Below are positions 55,599 through 63,539 of a DNA stretch of 64,000 bases, piece by piece (within the stretch, counting starts at the first letter, position 1; each line of letters starts with the position of its first letter). The notes under the pieces were generated by a model, which worked only from the letters and a program-made list of their open reading frames with translations, made no database searches and had not been told where the DNA came from. Made by a program: the position numbers and the translations under genes. The DNA is from Streptomyces sp. AC558_RSS880 (GTDB lineage: Bacteria > Actinomycetota > Actinomycetes > Streptomycetales > Streptomycetaceae). The stretch is taken from assembly GCF_019049255.1 (NCBI RefSeq), contig NZ_JAGMUJ010000161.1, forward strand, positions 360,791 through 424,790. The letters are read 5' to 3'.

Positions 55599-56663
55599 CT
55601 ACGCGTTGCTGACGGCCACCCAGCGCTCCAGGACCCGCTTGGCGGCCCCCGAGTCGATCGCCTCGGCCGCCTTCGCCATACCGGCGCGGATCCGCTCCGT
55701 CAGGGTGCCGCCGCCGGGCTCCAGGGCCACCAGCGCCGCCGCCGAGTTCAGCAGCACCGCGTCCCGCACGGGACCCGGTTCGCCGTCCAGGAGCCGGCGG
55801 GCGACCTCGGCGTTGTAGGAGGCGTCGGCGCCGCGCAGGGCCTCCACGGGCACCAGGTCGATGCCGACGTCGCGCGGGTCGAAGGTCTCCTCGTCGACCT
55901 TGCCGTCGCGGACCACCCACACCCTGGAGGTGGCGGTGGTGGTCAGCTCGTCGAGTCCGTCGTCGCCGCGGAACACCAGCGTGGAGTTGCCGCGTTCGGC
56001 GAAGACCCCGGCCATGATGGGGGCCATCCGGAGGTCGGCGACGCCGACCGCCTGCGCCTTGACCCGCGCCGGATTGGCCAGCGGGCCGAGGAAGTTGAAC
56101 ACCGTGCGGATGCCGAGCTGGCCGCGCGCGGCGGCCACGTGGCGCAGCGCCGGGTGGAACTTCACCGCGAAGCAGAAGGTGATCCCGGCCTCCTCGGCGA
56201 CCTCGGCGACCCGTCGCGGGGTCAGCTCCAGGTTGACGCCGAGCTTCTCCAGGACGTCGGAGGCGCCGGACGCGGAGGAGGCGGCCCGGTTGCCGTGCTT
56301 GACGACCTTCGCGCCGGTGCCGGCCACGACGATCGAGGACATCGTGGAGATGTTCACCGTCTTGGCGCCGTCCCCGCCGGTGCCGACGATGTCGACGGTC
56401 GCGCCCGGCACCTCGATCACGTTGGCGTGGTCGTACAGCGCCCGTACGCAGCCGGTGATCTCCTCGACGGTCTCGCCCTTGGCCCGCAGGGACACCGCGA
56501 ATCCGGCGATCTGCGCGTCGGTCGCCTCGCCGCGCATGATCAGGTCCATCGCCCAGGCGGTGTCGTCGGCGGACAGGTTCCGTCCGTCCAGCAGTCCGTT
56601 CAGCAGGGCGGGCCAGGAGCGGCCCGCCGCGGTGTCGCCTCCAGCGGGGGTCACAGCGCTCAT
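55599..56663 (-). CDS. trpD: Anthranilate phosphoribosyltransferase
   Basis: Protein of 354 residues joining anthranilate and PRPP in the second step of tryptophan synthesis. TrpD marks: LMRGEATDAQIAGFAVSLR, VDIVGTGGDGAKTVNIST (PRPP loop), VVKHGNRAASSASGASDVLE, FHPALRHVAAARGQLGIRTVFNFLGPLANPA. ATG 56663 (MSAVTPAGG) has AGGAG 5 bases upstream. It stands alone, away from trpE, and is separated from the upstream qcr genes by a strong hairpin. Confidence 0.96.
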   Translation of the reverse strand: MSAVTPAGGDTAAGRSWPALLNGLLDGRNLSADDTAWAMDLIMRGEATDAQIAGFAVSLRAKGETVEEITGCVRALYDHANVIEVPGATVDIVGTGGDGAKTVNISTMSSIVVAGTGAKVVKHGNRAASSASGASDVLEKLGVNLELTPRRVAEVAEEAGITFCFAVKFHPALRHVAAARGQLGIRTVFNFLGPLANPARVKAQAVGVADLRMAPIMAGVFAERGNSTLVFRGDDGLDELTTTATSRVWVVRDGKVDEETFDPRDVGIDLVPVEALRGADASYNAEVARRLLDGEPGPVRDAVLLNSAAALVALEPGGGTLTERIRAGMAKAAEAIDSGAAKRVLERWVAVSNA

Positions 56664-56739
56664 GGCCGCTCCTGATGGTCGTAGAAGGATCGCGGGAACC
56701 AGAGAGGTCCCGGGCTCCACCCTATCGAGGTCCGTGGAC

Positions 56740-56782
56740 GGCGAAGGGCCCCCGTCCGCAGAACGGACGGGGGCCCTTCGCC
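56740..56782 (-). terminator. Terminator of the ctaE-qcrCAB operon
   Basis: Perfect 19-bp stem, GGCGAAGGGCCCCCGTCCG with its reverse complement, around a CAGAA loop; 36 bp past the qcrB stop. Confidence 0.92.
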
Positions 56783-56817
56783 GTCGTGTGGCGACTGGGG
56801 TGAGGTGCCGAAGGTGA

Positions 56818-58455
56818 TCAGTGGTGGCCGTGGCCGCTCGTGATCTCCTTGTACTCCTCGACGGTCGGCTTCGGGATCTGGGCGTCCTCGCCGTAGTAGC
56901 CCTTGCTCAGCTTGGCGCGCAGCTTCTCGGTCGCCTTCACCTTGCGCCGGACACCGTTCTCGTCGACCTCGGGGCCGATCTCGAGCGGCTTGTACTGCTC
57001 GTGCGCGGTGAGGGTGTACATCTGCTCCTGGCTGAGCGGCTCGTGCACCTCGATGAACTCACCGTGCGGCAGGCGCTTGATGATGCCCGACTCGCGGCCG
57101 TGCAGCACCTTGTCCTTGTCCCGGCGCTGCAGGCCGAGGCAGATCCGCTTGGTGACGACGAACGCGATGACCGGTCCCACGAAGAAGCCGATGCGGACGA
57201 ACCAGGTGACCGCGTTGATCGAGAGGTGGAAGTGCGTGGCGAAGATGTCGTTGCCACCGCCGATCAACATGATCATGTACGCCGTGACCCAGGCGACGCC
57301 GAAGGCCGTACGGGTCGGGGCGTTGCGCGGCCGGTCCAGGATGTGGTGCTCGCGCTTGTCCCCGGTGATCCAGGACTCGATGAACGGGTAGAGCGCGAAG
57401 GCCGCGAGGAAGACGCCGAACAGCACCAGCGGGATGAAGACGCCCAGGACCAGGGTGTGGCCCCAGAAGTTGATCTCCCAACCGGGCATCGCGCGGACCA
57501 GGCCCTCGGCGAAGCCCATGTACCAGTCGGGCTGGGCGCCCGTGGAGACCATGTCCGGACGGTACGGGCCCAGAGCCCAGATCGGGTTGATGGACGCGAT
57601 GCCGGCGATCAGCGCGGTGAAGCCGAAGACCAGGAAGAAGAAGCCTCCCGCCTTGGCCATGTAGACCGGCAGCAGCGGCATGCCCACGACGTTCTTGTTG
57701 GTCCGTCCGGCACCCGCGAACTGCGTGTGCTTGTGGTAGAAGACCAGGATCAGGTGGGCGACCACCAGGCCGAGCATGATGCCCGGCAGCAGCAGGATGT
57801 GGATCGAGTAGAACCGCGCGACGAAGTCGGTGCCGGGGAACTCCCCGCCGAACAGGAACATCGAGATGTACGTGCCGACGATCGGCACGGACAGGATCGC
57901 GCCCTGGGTGAAGCGGACACCGGTTCCGGAGAGCAGGTCGTCCGGCAGCGAGTAACCGGTGAAACCGGTGAACATGCCGAGGACGAACAGCAGGAAGCCG
58001 AACAGCCAGTTGATCTCACGCGGCTTGCGGAACGCGCCGGTGAAGAAGACGCGCATCATGTGCACGAACATGCCGGCCAGGAAGATGACCGCGGCCCAGT
58101 GGTGGATCTGCCGGATCAGCAGACCGCCACGGACGTCGAAGCTGATGTCCAGCGTCGACTTGTAGGCCTCGCTCATCAGCTGTCCCTGCAGCGGGACGTA
58201 GGAGCCGTGGTACTCCACCTCGTTCATCGACGGGTGGAAGAACAGCGTCAGGTAGACACCCGTGAGGATGATGATGAGGAAGCTGTAGAGGCAGATCTCG
58301 CCCAGCATGAAGGACCAGTGGTCCGGGAAGATCTTGCGCATGTTGGCCTTGGCCAGGGAGTAGATCCCCAGCCGGCCGTCGGCCCAGTCGGCGACGCGCT
58401 CGCCGGCCGGGGCCTTCCCGCGCGAGCGGGACTCGGGGGTCGTCGTAGTACTCAT
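56818..58455 (-). CDS. qcrB: Cytochrome bc1 complex, cytochrome b subunit
   Basis: Protein of 545 residues, the actinobacterial length. Eight or nine membrane helices; haem His pairs are in LIRQIHHWAAVIFLAGMFVHMMRVFF and FYSIHILLLPGIMLGLVVAHLILVF. GTGVRFTQGAILSVPIVG belongs to the quinol site, and PDWYMGFAEGLVRAMP is the PEWY-type motif (here PDWY). The long soluble C-terminus is typical of actinobacteria. It accepts menaquinol and forms the bc1-aa3 supercomplex with QcrA, QcrC and CtaC-F. It overlaps qcrA by 4 bases. Confidence 0.97.
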   Translation of the reverse strand: MSTTTTPESRSRGKAPAGERVADWADGRLGIYSLAKANMRKIFPDHWSFMLGEICLYSFLIIILTGVYLTLFFHPSMNEVEYHGSYVPLQGQLMSEAYKSTLDISFDVRGGLLIRQIHHWAAVIFLAGMFVHMMRVFFTGAFRKPREINWLFGFLLFVLGMFTGFTGYSLPDDLLSGTGVRFTQGAILSVPIVGTYISMFLFGGEFPGTDFVARFYSIHILLLPGIMLGLVVAHLILVFYHKHTQFAGAGRTNKNVVGMPLLPVYMAKAGGFFFLVFGFTALIAGIASINPIWALGPYRPDMVSTGAQPDWYMGFAEGLVRAMPGWEINFWGHTLVLGVFIPLVLFGVFLAAFALYPFIESWITGDKREHHILDRPRNAPTRTAFGVAWVTAYMIMLIGGGNDIFATHFHLSINAVTWFVRIGFFVGPVIAFVVTKRICLGLQRRDKDKVLHGRESGIIKRLPHGEFIEVHEPLSQEQMYTLTAHEQYKPLEIGPEVDENGVRRKVKATEKLRAKLSKGYYGEDAQIPKPTVEEYKEITSGHGHH

Positions 58456-59510
58456 CCGCGCTCCCAGAAGGCAGGACCGACGGGCTCCTCGAAGTCACCG
58501 AGCGCTTCGAGGTAACCCTCGTCGTTCACGCCGATGCGCAGCTGCGGCAGGGCGTGACCGGCGGGACCGAAGATGACCTTGGCTCCGTCGGAAAGGTCGA
58601 AGGTGGACTGGTGGCAGGGGCACAGCGCGTGGTGCGTCTGCTGCTCGTACAGGGAGATCGGGCAACCGACGTGGGTGCAGATCTTCGAGTACGCGAGGAT
58701 GCCCTCGTGCGACCACTCGAGGGACCGCTTGTCCTTGATGTCGTCCGGCTGGATGCGGACCAGCATCAGGGCGGCCTTGGCGATCTCGTTCTGGAAGCCG
58801 TGGTCGTGCTCCTCCAGGCCCTCGGGCTTGGCGAAGGTCAGCGAGCCCACGATGAGGTCGGACGGCCGCAGCGGCTCGTTCGTGTTCATGTTGACGAGCA
58901 GCTTGCCCTTGCCCCACAGGGTGTGGCGCAGCTTGCCCTCGGGCAGCGGGCCGAGCTCGCGCAGCAGCACGACGCCGGAGAGCGGGAACAGGGCGAGGGC
59001 GCCGAACATCGTGTTGCGGATCAGCTTGCGCCGGCCGAGCACCGACTCCTTGGCACCCTGGCGGAAGTCGTCCATGACCTTCGCCTTGACCTCGGGCGAG
59101 GCCTCGATCGGGTGCCGCTCGTCGGTCAGCTCCTCGTCGGACATCAGGGTGCGGGCCCAGTGGACCGCGCCCGCGCCGATGGCGAACAGCGCGATGCCGA
59201 GCGTCACGCCGAGCGCGAGGTTCAGAGCGCTGATGTGGCCCAGCGGGAAGATGTAGACGATCTTCTCGACCGGGATCGCCACGAACGAGGCGATGAAGCC
59301 GATGGTGGCCAGCATCGACAGCGTGAACAGCAGGGCGACCGTGCGCTCGGACCGCTTGGCGGCCCGCTCGTCGATGTCCTGGATCCGGTGCTCGTGGGGC
59401 GGCAGGCCCGGGTCGGCGAACGGGTTCTTCTCGTCCGCGACCCTCACCGCGCCGTGGGTGGTGTCCTGCGCTGCGGGCAGGTTCTCTTCGGGGATGTCTT
59501 GGCTACTCAT
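58452..59510 (-). CDS. qcrA: Cytochrome bc1 complex, Rieske iron-sulfur subunit
   Basis: Protein of 352 residues with three membrane helices in the N-terminal half (two at about 55-115 and one near 175-195), as in actinobacterial QcrA. The C-terminal Rieske fold binds [2Fe-2S] through CTHVGCPISLYE and HALCPCHQSTFDLSDG. ATG 59510 (MSSQDIPEE) is chosen over an in-frame start 36 bases upstream, which lies inside qcrC. Overlaps both neighbours by 4 bases (ATGA). Confidence 0.96.
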   Translation of the reverse strand: MSSQDIPEENLPAAQDTTHGAVRVADEKNPFADPGLPPHEHRIQDIDERAAKRSERTVALLFTLSMLATIGFIASFVAIPVEKIVYIFPLGHISALNLALGVTLGIALFAIGAGAVHWARTLMSDEELTDERHPIEASPEVKAKVMDDFRQGAKESVLGRRKLIRNTMFGALALFPLSGVVLLRELGPLPEGKLRHTLWGKGKLLVNMNTNEPLRPSDLIVGSLTFAKPEGLEEHDHGFQNEIAKAALMLVRIQPDDIKDKRSLEWSHEGILAYSKICTHVGCPISLYEQQTHHALCPCHQSTFDLSDGAKVIFGPAGHALPQLRIGVNDEGYLEALGDFEEPVGPAFWERG

Positions 59511-60319
59511 GACTTCTTGGCCTTTGCGGTCCGAGCGGCGACCCACACAGCGACGACGATCAGTCCGCCGAGACCGAAGATCCAGCCGAACAGGCCCTCA
59601 CTGACCGGGCCGAGCCCGCCCAGCTCCATGCCGCCCGGGCTCTCGGATTCGTCGCTGTTGACCTCGCCCAGGTACGCGATGATGTCCTTCTTGTTCTGCT
59701 CCGTCAGCGTGCTGTCCGGGAAGGAGGGCATGTTCTGCGGGCCGGTGAGCATGGCCTCGTAGATGTGCTTGGGAGCGACGTCCTCAAGGCTCGGGGCGTA
59801 CTTGCCGTGCGTGAGCGCACCGCCCTTGCCGGTGAAGTTGTGGCACTGCGCGCAGTTGTTGCGGAACAGTTCGCCGCCCTTGGCGATGTCGGCGCCCTCG
59901 GGGCCGTACTGCTCGGCGGTGGGGACGGCCGGGCCGGCGCCCAGGGAGGCGATGTACGCCGCCAGCTGGTCGATCTCGGCCTGGGTGTAGACGGCCGGCT
60001 TGTCCGGGATCTGCGCGGCCTGCGAGGTGGCGGCCGGCATACGGCCGGTGCTCACCTGGAAGTCCACGGCCGCGGCGCCCACGCCCACCAGGGTCGGGCC
60101 GTCGGTGGTGCCCTGACCGCCGGTGCCGTGGCAGCTGGCGCAGCCGACCGCGTAGAGCTTCTTGCCCTCCTCGATGGTGAGGGACTGGGCGGTTTCGTCG
60201 GCCTGCGCCTTGTCCGCGGGTGCGAACACGGCGTAGAGCCCCCCGGTGCATGCCAGCGCGAGGAGGAGGACGACGAGCGCCGCCAGCGGATGGCGTCGTC
60301 GTGCGGAGAGCTTTTTCAC
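59507..60319 (-). CDS. qcrC: Cytochrome bc1 complex, dihaem cytochrome c subunit
   Basis: Protein of 270 residues with two c-type haem sites, GCASCHGTGGQG (residues about 59-70) and NCAQCHNFTGKGG (about 154-166), an N-terminal membrane anchor and a C-terminal helix (LFGWIFGLGGLIVVAVWVA). In actinobacteria this dihaem protein hands electrons from Rieske directly to CtaC. GTG 60319. Located 82 bp after ctaE. Confidence 0.97.
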   Translation of the reverse strand: MKKLSARRRHPLAALVVLLLALACTGGLYAVFAPADKAQADETAQSLTIEEGKKLYAVGCASCHGTGGQGTTDGPTLVGVGAAAVDFQVSTGRMPAATSQAAQIPDKPAVYTQAEIDQLAAYIASLGAGPAVPTAEQYGPEGADIAKGGELFRNNCAQCHNFTGKGGALTHGKYAPSLEDVAPKHIYEAMLTGPQNMPSFPDSTLTEQNKKDIIAYLGEVNSDESESPGGMELGGLGPVSEGLFGWIFGLGGLIVVAVWVAARTAKAKKS

Positions 60320-60401
60320 GGATTACCCCGGTGTCAGGATCTTCTGCGTCGATGCTTCTGGTTGGTGCGCCCTCGAGGAGCGCGCGCGGATGTGGGCCCG
60401 G

Positions 60402-61013
60402 CTACTTGATCATGTAGATCGTGGCGAAGAGGCCGATCCAGACGACATCGACGAAGTGCCAGTAGTAGGACACGACGATGGCCGCGGTCGCCTGCTCGTG
60501 GGTGAACCTCTTGGCCGCGTAGGTCCGGCCCAGGACCAGCAGGAAGGCGATGAGACCGCCCGTCACGTGCAGGCCGTGGAAGCCGGTGGTCAGGTAGAAG
60601 GCCGAGCCGTACGCGTCGGAGGAGAGAGACAGGCCGTAGTGCTTGACCAGCTCGGTGTACTCGAGGACCTGACCGCCGATGAAGATCGCGCCCATGATGA
60701 AGGTGACGATGAACCACATCCGGAGCTTCTTCACGTCACCGCGCTCGGCGGCGAAGACGCCGAGCTGGCAGGTGAGGGAGGAAAGCACCAGGATCGTGGT
60801 GTTCGCCGCCGAGAACGGGAAGTTCAGGTGGTCGGCCTTCTCCGACCAGAACTCGGGTCCGGTCACCGATCGCAGGGTGAAGTACATCGCGAAGAGGGCC
60901 GCGAAGAACATCAGCTCGGAACTCAGCCAGATGATGGTTCCGACGCTGGTGAGGTTCGGTCGGTTGACCGACGGGTGCGCGTGCCCGGTATCTACTGTCG
61001 TTGCTGTCGCCAC
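60402..61013 (-). CDS. ctaE: Cytochrome c oxidase subunit III
   Basis: Protein of 203 residues with five membrane helices: SSELMFFAALFAMYFTLRS, TTILVLSSLTCQLGVFAAE, WFIVTFIMGAIFIGGQVLEY, TTGFHGLHVTGGLIAFLL and YYWHFVDVVWIGLFATIYM, all standard CtaE. First gene of the ctaE-qcrCAB operon. Start is GTG 61013, 6 bases after a CATAAT -10 element that sits in a palindrome; the mRNA is probably leaderless. Confidence 0.96.
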   Translation of the reverse strand: MATATTVDTGHAHPSVNRPNLTSVGTIIWLSSELMFFAALFAMYFTLRSVTGPEFWSEKADHLNFPFSAANTTILVLSSLTCQLGVFAAERGDVKKLRMWFIVTFIMGAIFIGGQVLEYTELVKHYGLSLSSDAYGSAFYLTTGFHGLHVTGGLIAFLLVLGRTYAAKRFTHEQATAAIVVSYYWHFVDVVWIGLFATIYMIK

Positions 61014-61014
61014 G

Positions 61015-61029
61015 CCGACATTATGTCGG
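61015..61029 (-). promoter_or_regulatory. ctaE promoter with palindromic -10 region
   Basis: CCGACATTATGTCGG is a perfect inverted repeat with a single central base; on the minus strand CATAAT (61020-61025) is the -10, 6 bases before the ctaE GTG. A repressor could bind here. Confidence 0.5.
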
Positions 61030-61240
61030 TCGCTTATCCCGCCCTCACTCCCGGGGGTGCCGTTCGGTGTGTTCGGCCCTCCTGGACTGCCCGGATGGCC
61101 CACCCGGGGCCCGTGGCGGAGCCGCCTCGAAGGCGTGTCCGAACCAGTGTTGACAAGCGGTCCGAAGGGGTAGCATCCGCGCCATCGGTACCCGAAGTTC
61201 CCGACAGAGCCGTGCCCTCTCTCTTACGCGTGGAGGAACA

Positions 61241-61642
61241 ATGCAGGCGACCGCCACGGTGCTGGTCTACAGCGACGACGCCAACACCCGGGAGCAGGTG
61301 CGGCTCGCCACCGGGCGGCGACCGGCGCCGGACGTGCCCGTCGTGGAGTTCGTGGAGTGCGCGACCCCGGCGGCCGTGCTGGCGGAGCTCGACCGGGGCG
61401 GCATCGACGTGTGCGTGCTGGACGGCGAGGCCGTGCCGATGGGGGGCATGGGGATGTGCCGGCAGATCAAGGACGAGGTGTTCAACTGTCCCCCGGTGCT
61501 TCTGCTGATCGGGCGGCCGCAGGACGCGTGGCTGGCGACGTGGAGCCGGGCGGAGAGTGCGGTCACCTTGCCGGTGGAGCCGGTGGAGTTCGCGGCGGCG
61601 CTGGCCGCGCTGCTGCGGCAGAAGCACTTGCAGAGCGCCTAG
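61241..61642 (+). CDS. Degenerate stand-alone receiver-like protein
   Basis: Protein of 133 residues with a CheY-like layout: VLVYSDDANTREQV (Asp12/Asp13), VCVLDGEAVPMGGMG (Asp61 at the phosphorylation site), PPVLLLIGRPQDAW and VTLPVEPVEFAAALAALL. The conserved Thr/Ser after strand 4 and the Lys of the Lys-Pro motif are missing (Leu110 stands where Lys is expected). It has no output domain. It is divergent from ctaE and conserved in position among actinobacteria as far as I recall. ATG 61241 has GGAGG 4 bases upstream. Confidence 0.75.
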   Translation: MQATATVLVYSDDANTREQVRLATGRRPAPDVPVVEFVECATPAAVLAELDRGGIDVCVLDGEAVPMGGMGMCRQIKDEVFNCPPVLLLIGRPQDAWLATWSRAESAVTLPVEPVEFAAALAALLRQKHLQSA

Positions 61643-61683
61643 GAACTCGGTTCCTCCTGTGACACGGCGACCGCGGGTCCGTT

Positions 61684-61745
61684 GTGGCTGGTCGCGCCCA
61701 CGCGGCGGAGCCGCACAGGTGACAGCCCCGCGCCCCTTTCGGGGC
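61684..61745 (+). repeat. Intergenic repeat family C, copy 3
   Basis: Almost the same as 39061-39118 (TGTGGCTGGTCGCGCCCACG, CGGCGGAGCCGCAC, ACAGCCCCGCGCCCCT). It ends at the stop codon of the minus-strand L,D-transpeptidase gene and may be its terminator. Confidence 0.8.
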
Positions 61746-61746
61746 G

Positions 61747-63024
61747 CTACACCGCCGTCGGCCTGAGACGTGCTGTCTCCCGGGGGTTCTGGCCCTTGTC
61801 GGGGGTCAGGGCGCTGCCCGCCTGCCATGTGGTCCAGTCCAGGTTCCAGTCGCCGTAGCCGTTGCCGAAGGGTTCCATCGTGTCGCCGGCCGAGTTCTCG
61901 ACCTTGACGATGTCGCCCTCACGGACGGTGTCGAAGAACCACTCCGCGTCGCCGGTGCTCATGCCGACGCAGCCGTGGCTGACGTTGTCGTAGCCCTGGG
62001 AGCCGACGGACCAGGGTGCGGCGTGCACGTACTCGCCGCTCCAGGTCACCCGGGTGGCGAAGTGGACGTCCAGGTCGTACGACTCCGCCGAACCCTCGGC
62101 GATGCCGACGGTGGTGCTGCGCATACGTACGAGGCGTTCCTTGGCGAGCACGACCTTGACGCCGTTGCGGGTCTCGAAGCCGGGCTTGCCGGTGGTGACG
62201 GGGATCTGCTTGATCTCCTCGTCGTTCTTGTAGACCGTCAGCCGGTGCGCGGCGGCGTCGGTGACGGCTATCACCCGGTCACCGGTGCGGATCGTCAGGG
62301 GCTCGGACCTGCCGCCCCGCAGCCGGTCGTTGATCCTGATGCCCTCCAGGGTGCTGCGCACGCTGACGGTGGCGTGGGCGGGCCAGTAGTCCTGGGGGCG
62401 GTAGTGCAGCTTCTTGTCGTCCACCCAGTGCCAGGCGCCGGACACGGCGGGGGTGGACTCGACCCTCAGGCCGCGCTCCACGACGGCTCGCTGGGCCCGG
62501 TCCTTGACGGGTGCGTTCAGCTCGGCGGTGAGGGGCTGGCCGACGCCGTACGTGCCCGCCGCGGGGCCGAAGGCGACGGCCAGGCGCTTGGCGGTGGAGG
62601 GCTTGGCGGTGGTGAAGGTGAGGACCTTGCGGCCGGGCGCCCCGTCCTCGTCCTCGGTGCTCACCCGGACCGTGTACCGGGCGCCCGCGGCCAGCGGGGA
62701 GGTGCTGTGCCAGCGGCTGCCGTCGGCGGCCAGCTCGCCCGTCACACGGCGTCCCGAGGCGTCCACGACGGTGACGTCCGTGATGCGCCCGTCGGCGTCC
62801 TCGGCGACGACCTCCAGGGGCTTGTCGGGGTCGGCCTTCCCGCCCGCCTCCACGGATCCGCTGAAGGAGATCCGGCCCGCCGCGTCGTAGGGCTCGGCGG
62901 ACAGCGGGTCGCCGTCGGCGGAACAGCCCGCGACGCCCGCGACGAGGGCGATCACCAGCAGCGTGCGGCCGGCGACGCGGCTCCGCCCGGCGCCCGCGCC
63001 ACGAGGGGGCTCTGTGCGTCTCAT
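61747..63024 (-). CDS. L,D-transpeptidase lipoprotein
   Basis: Protein of 425 residues. Signal peptide with lipobox VAGC (Cys near residue 34). Two Ig-like domains (about 45-145 and 145-260) precede the YkuD catalytic domain, with EYVHAAPWSVGSQGYDNVSHGCVGMSTGDAEWFF: the His and the catalytic Cys of the SHGC motif. This is the Ldt architecture of actinobacteria, making 3-3 cross-links in peptidoglycan. It lies between the cta gene groups without sharing their operon. ATG 63024. Confidence 0.94.
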   Translation of the reverse strand: MRRTEPPRGAGAGRSRVAGRTLLVIALVAGVAGCSADGDPLSAEPYDAAGRISFSGSVEAGGKADPDKPLEVVAEDADGRITDVTVVDASGRRVTGELAADGSRWHSTSPLAAGARYTVRVSTEDEDGAPGRKVLTFTTAKPSTAKRLAVAFGPAAGTYGVGQPLTAELNAPVKDRAQRAVVERGLRVESTPAVSGAWHWVDDKKLHYRPQDYWPAHATVSVRSTLEGIRINDRLRGGRSEPLTIRTGDRVIAVTDAAAHRLTVYKNDEEIKQIPVTTGKPGFETRNGVKVVLAKERLVRMRSTTVGIAEGSAESYDLDVHFATRVTWSGEYVHAAPWSVGSQGYDNVSHGCVGMSTGDAEWFFDTVREGDIVKVENSAGDTMEPFGNGYGDWNLDWTTWQAGSALTPDKGQNPRETARLRPTAV

Positions 63025-63089
63025 GACTTCACGCTAGGAACCCGCACCGCCCTCGGCTCACTGGACGGCCCGAACGGGTGAGACAACGG

Positions 63090-63131
63090 CGAGGGGCCCG
63101 GACCCTCCTGATGGAGTGTCCGGGCCCCTCG
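63090..63131 (-). terminator. Terminator of the ctaCDF operon
   Basis: CGAGGGGCCCGGAC pairs perfectly with GTCCGGGCCCCTCG (14 bp) around a 14-base loop, 10 bp past the ctaF stop. Confidence 0.88.
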
Positions 63132-63140
63132 ACGCCGTGG

Positions 63141-63539
63141 TCACTGGGTGCGGTTCTCACCGCGGTAGTACTCGAAGACCCAGCCCCAGATGCCGATCAG
63201 GAGCAGCGGTGCCGAGAAGTACATCAGCCACCAGCCGATCGCGACGCCCATGAAGGCCAGCGCGCCACCCACGGCGAGGGAGAGCGGCTGCCAGCTGTGC
63301 GGGCTGAAGAACCCGACCTCGCCGGCGTCGTCGGCGACGTCCGCCTCCTTGTTGTCCTGCGCGCCCACGTCGACCCGCCGGGCCGTGAAGCCCAGGTAGA
63401 AGCCGATCATGATGCTCAGGCCGAAGGCCAGGAAGAGGGCGGTGGTGCCGACCGGCTCCTTCGACCACACGCCGTAGACACCGGCCATGATGAGGAAGAA
63501 GACGCTCAGCCAGATGAACATCTTGCCCTGGATCTTCAC
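63141..63539 (-). CDS. ctaF: Cytochrome c oxidase subunit IV
   Basis: Protein of 132 residues with four membrane helices: MFIWLSVFFLIMAGVYGVWS, TTALFLAFGLSIMIGFYLGF, PLSLAVGGALAFMGVAIGWW and LLLIGIWGWVFEYYRGE. It is the actinobacterial-specific subunit IV of aa3 oxidase. It overlaps ctaD by GTGA. Confidence 0.95.
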   Translation of the reverse strand: MKIQGKMFIWLSVFFLIMAGVYGVWSKEPVGTTALFLAFGLSIMIGFYLGFTARRVDVGAQDNKEADVADDAGEVGFFSPHSWQPLSLAVGGALAFMGVAIGWWLMYFSAPLLLIGIWGWVFEYYRGENRTQ

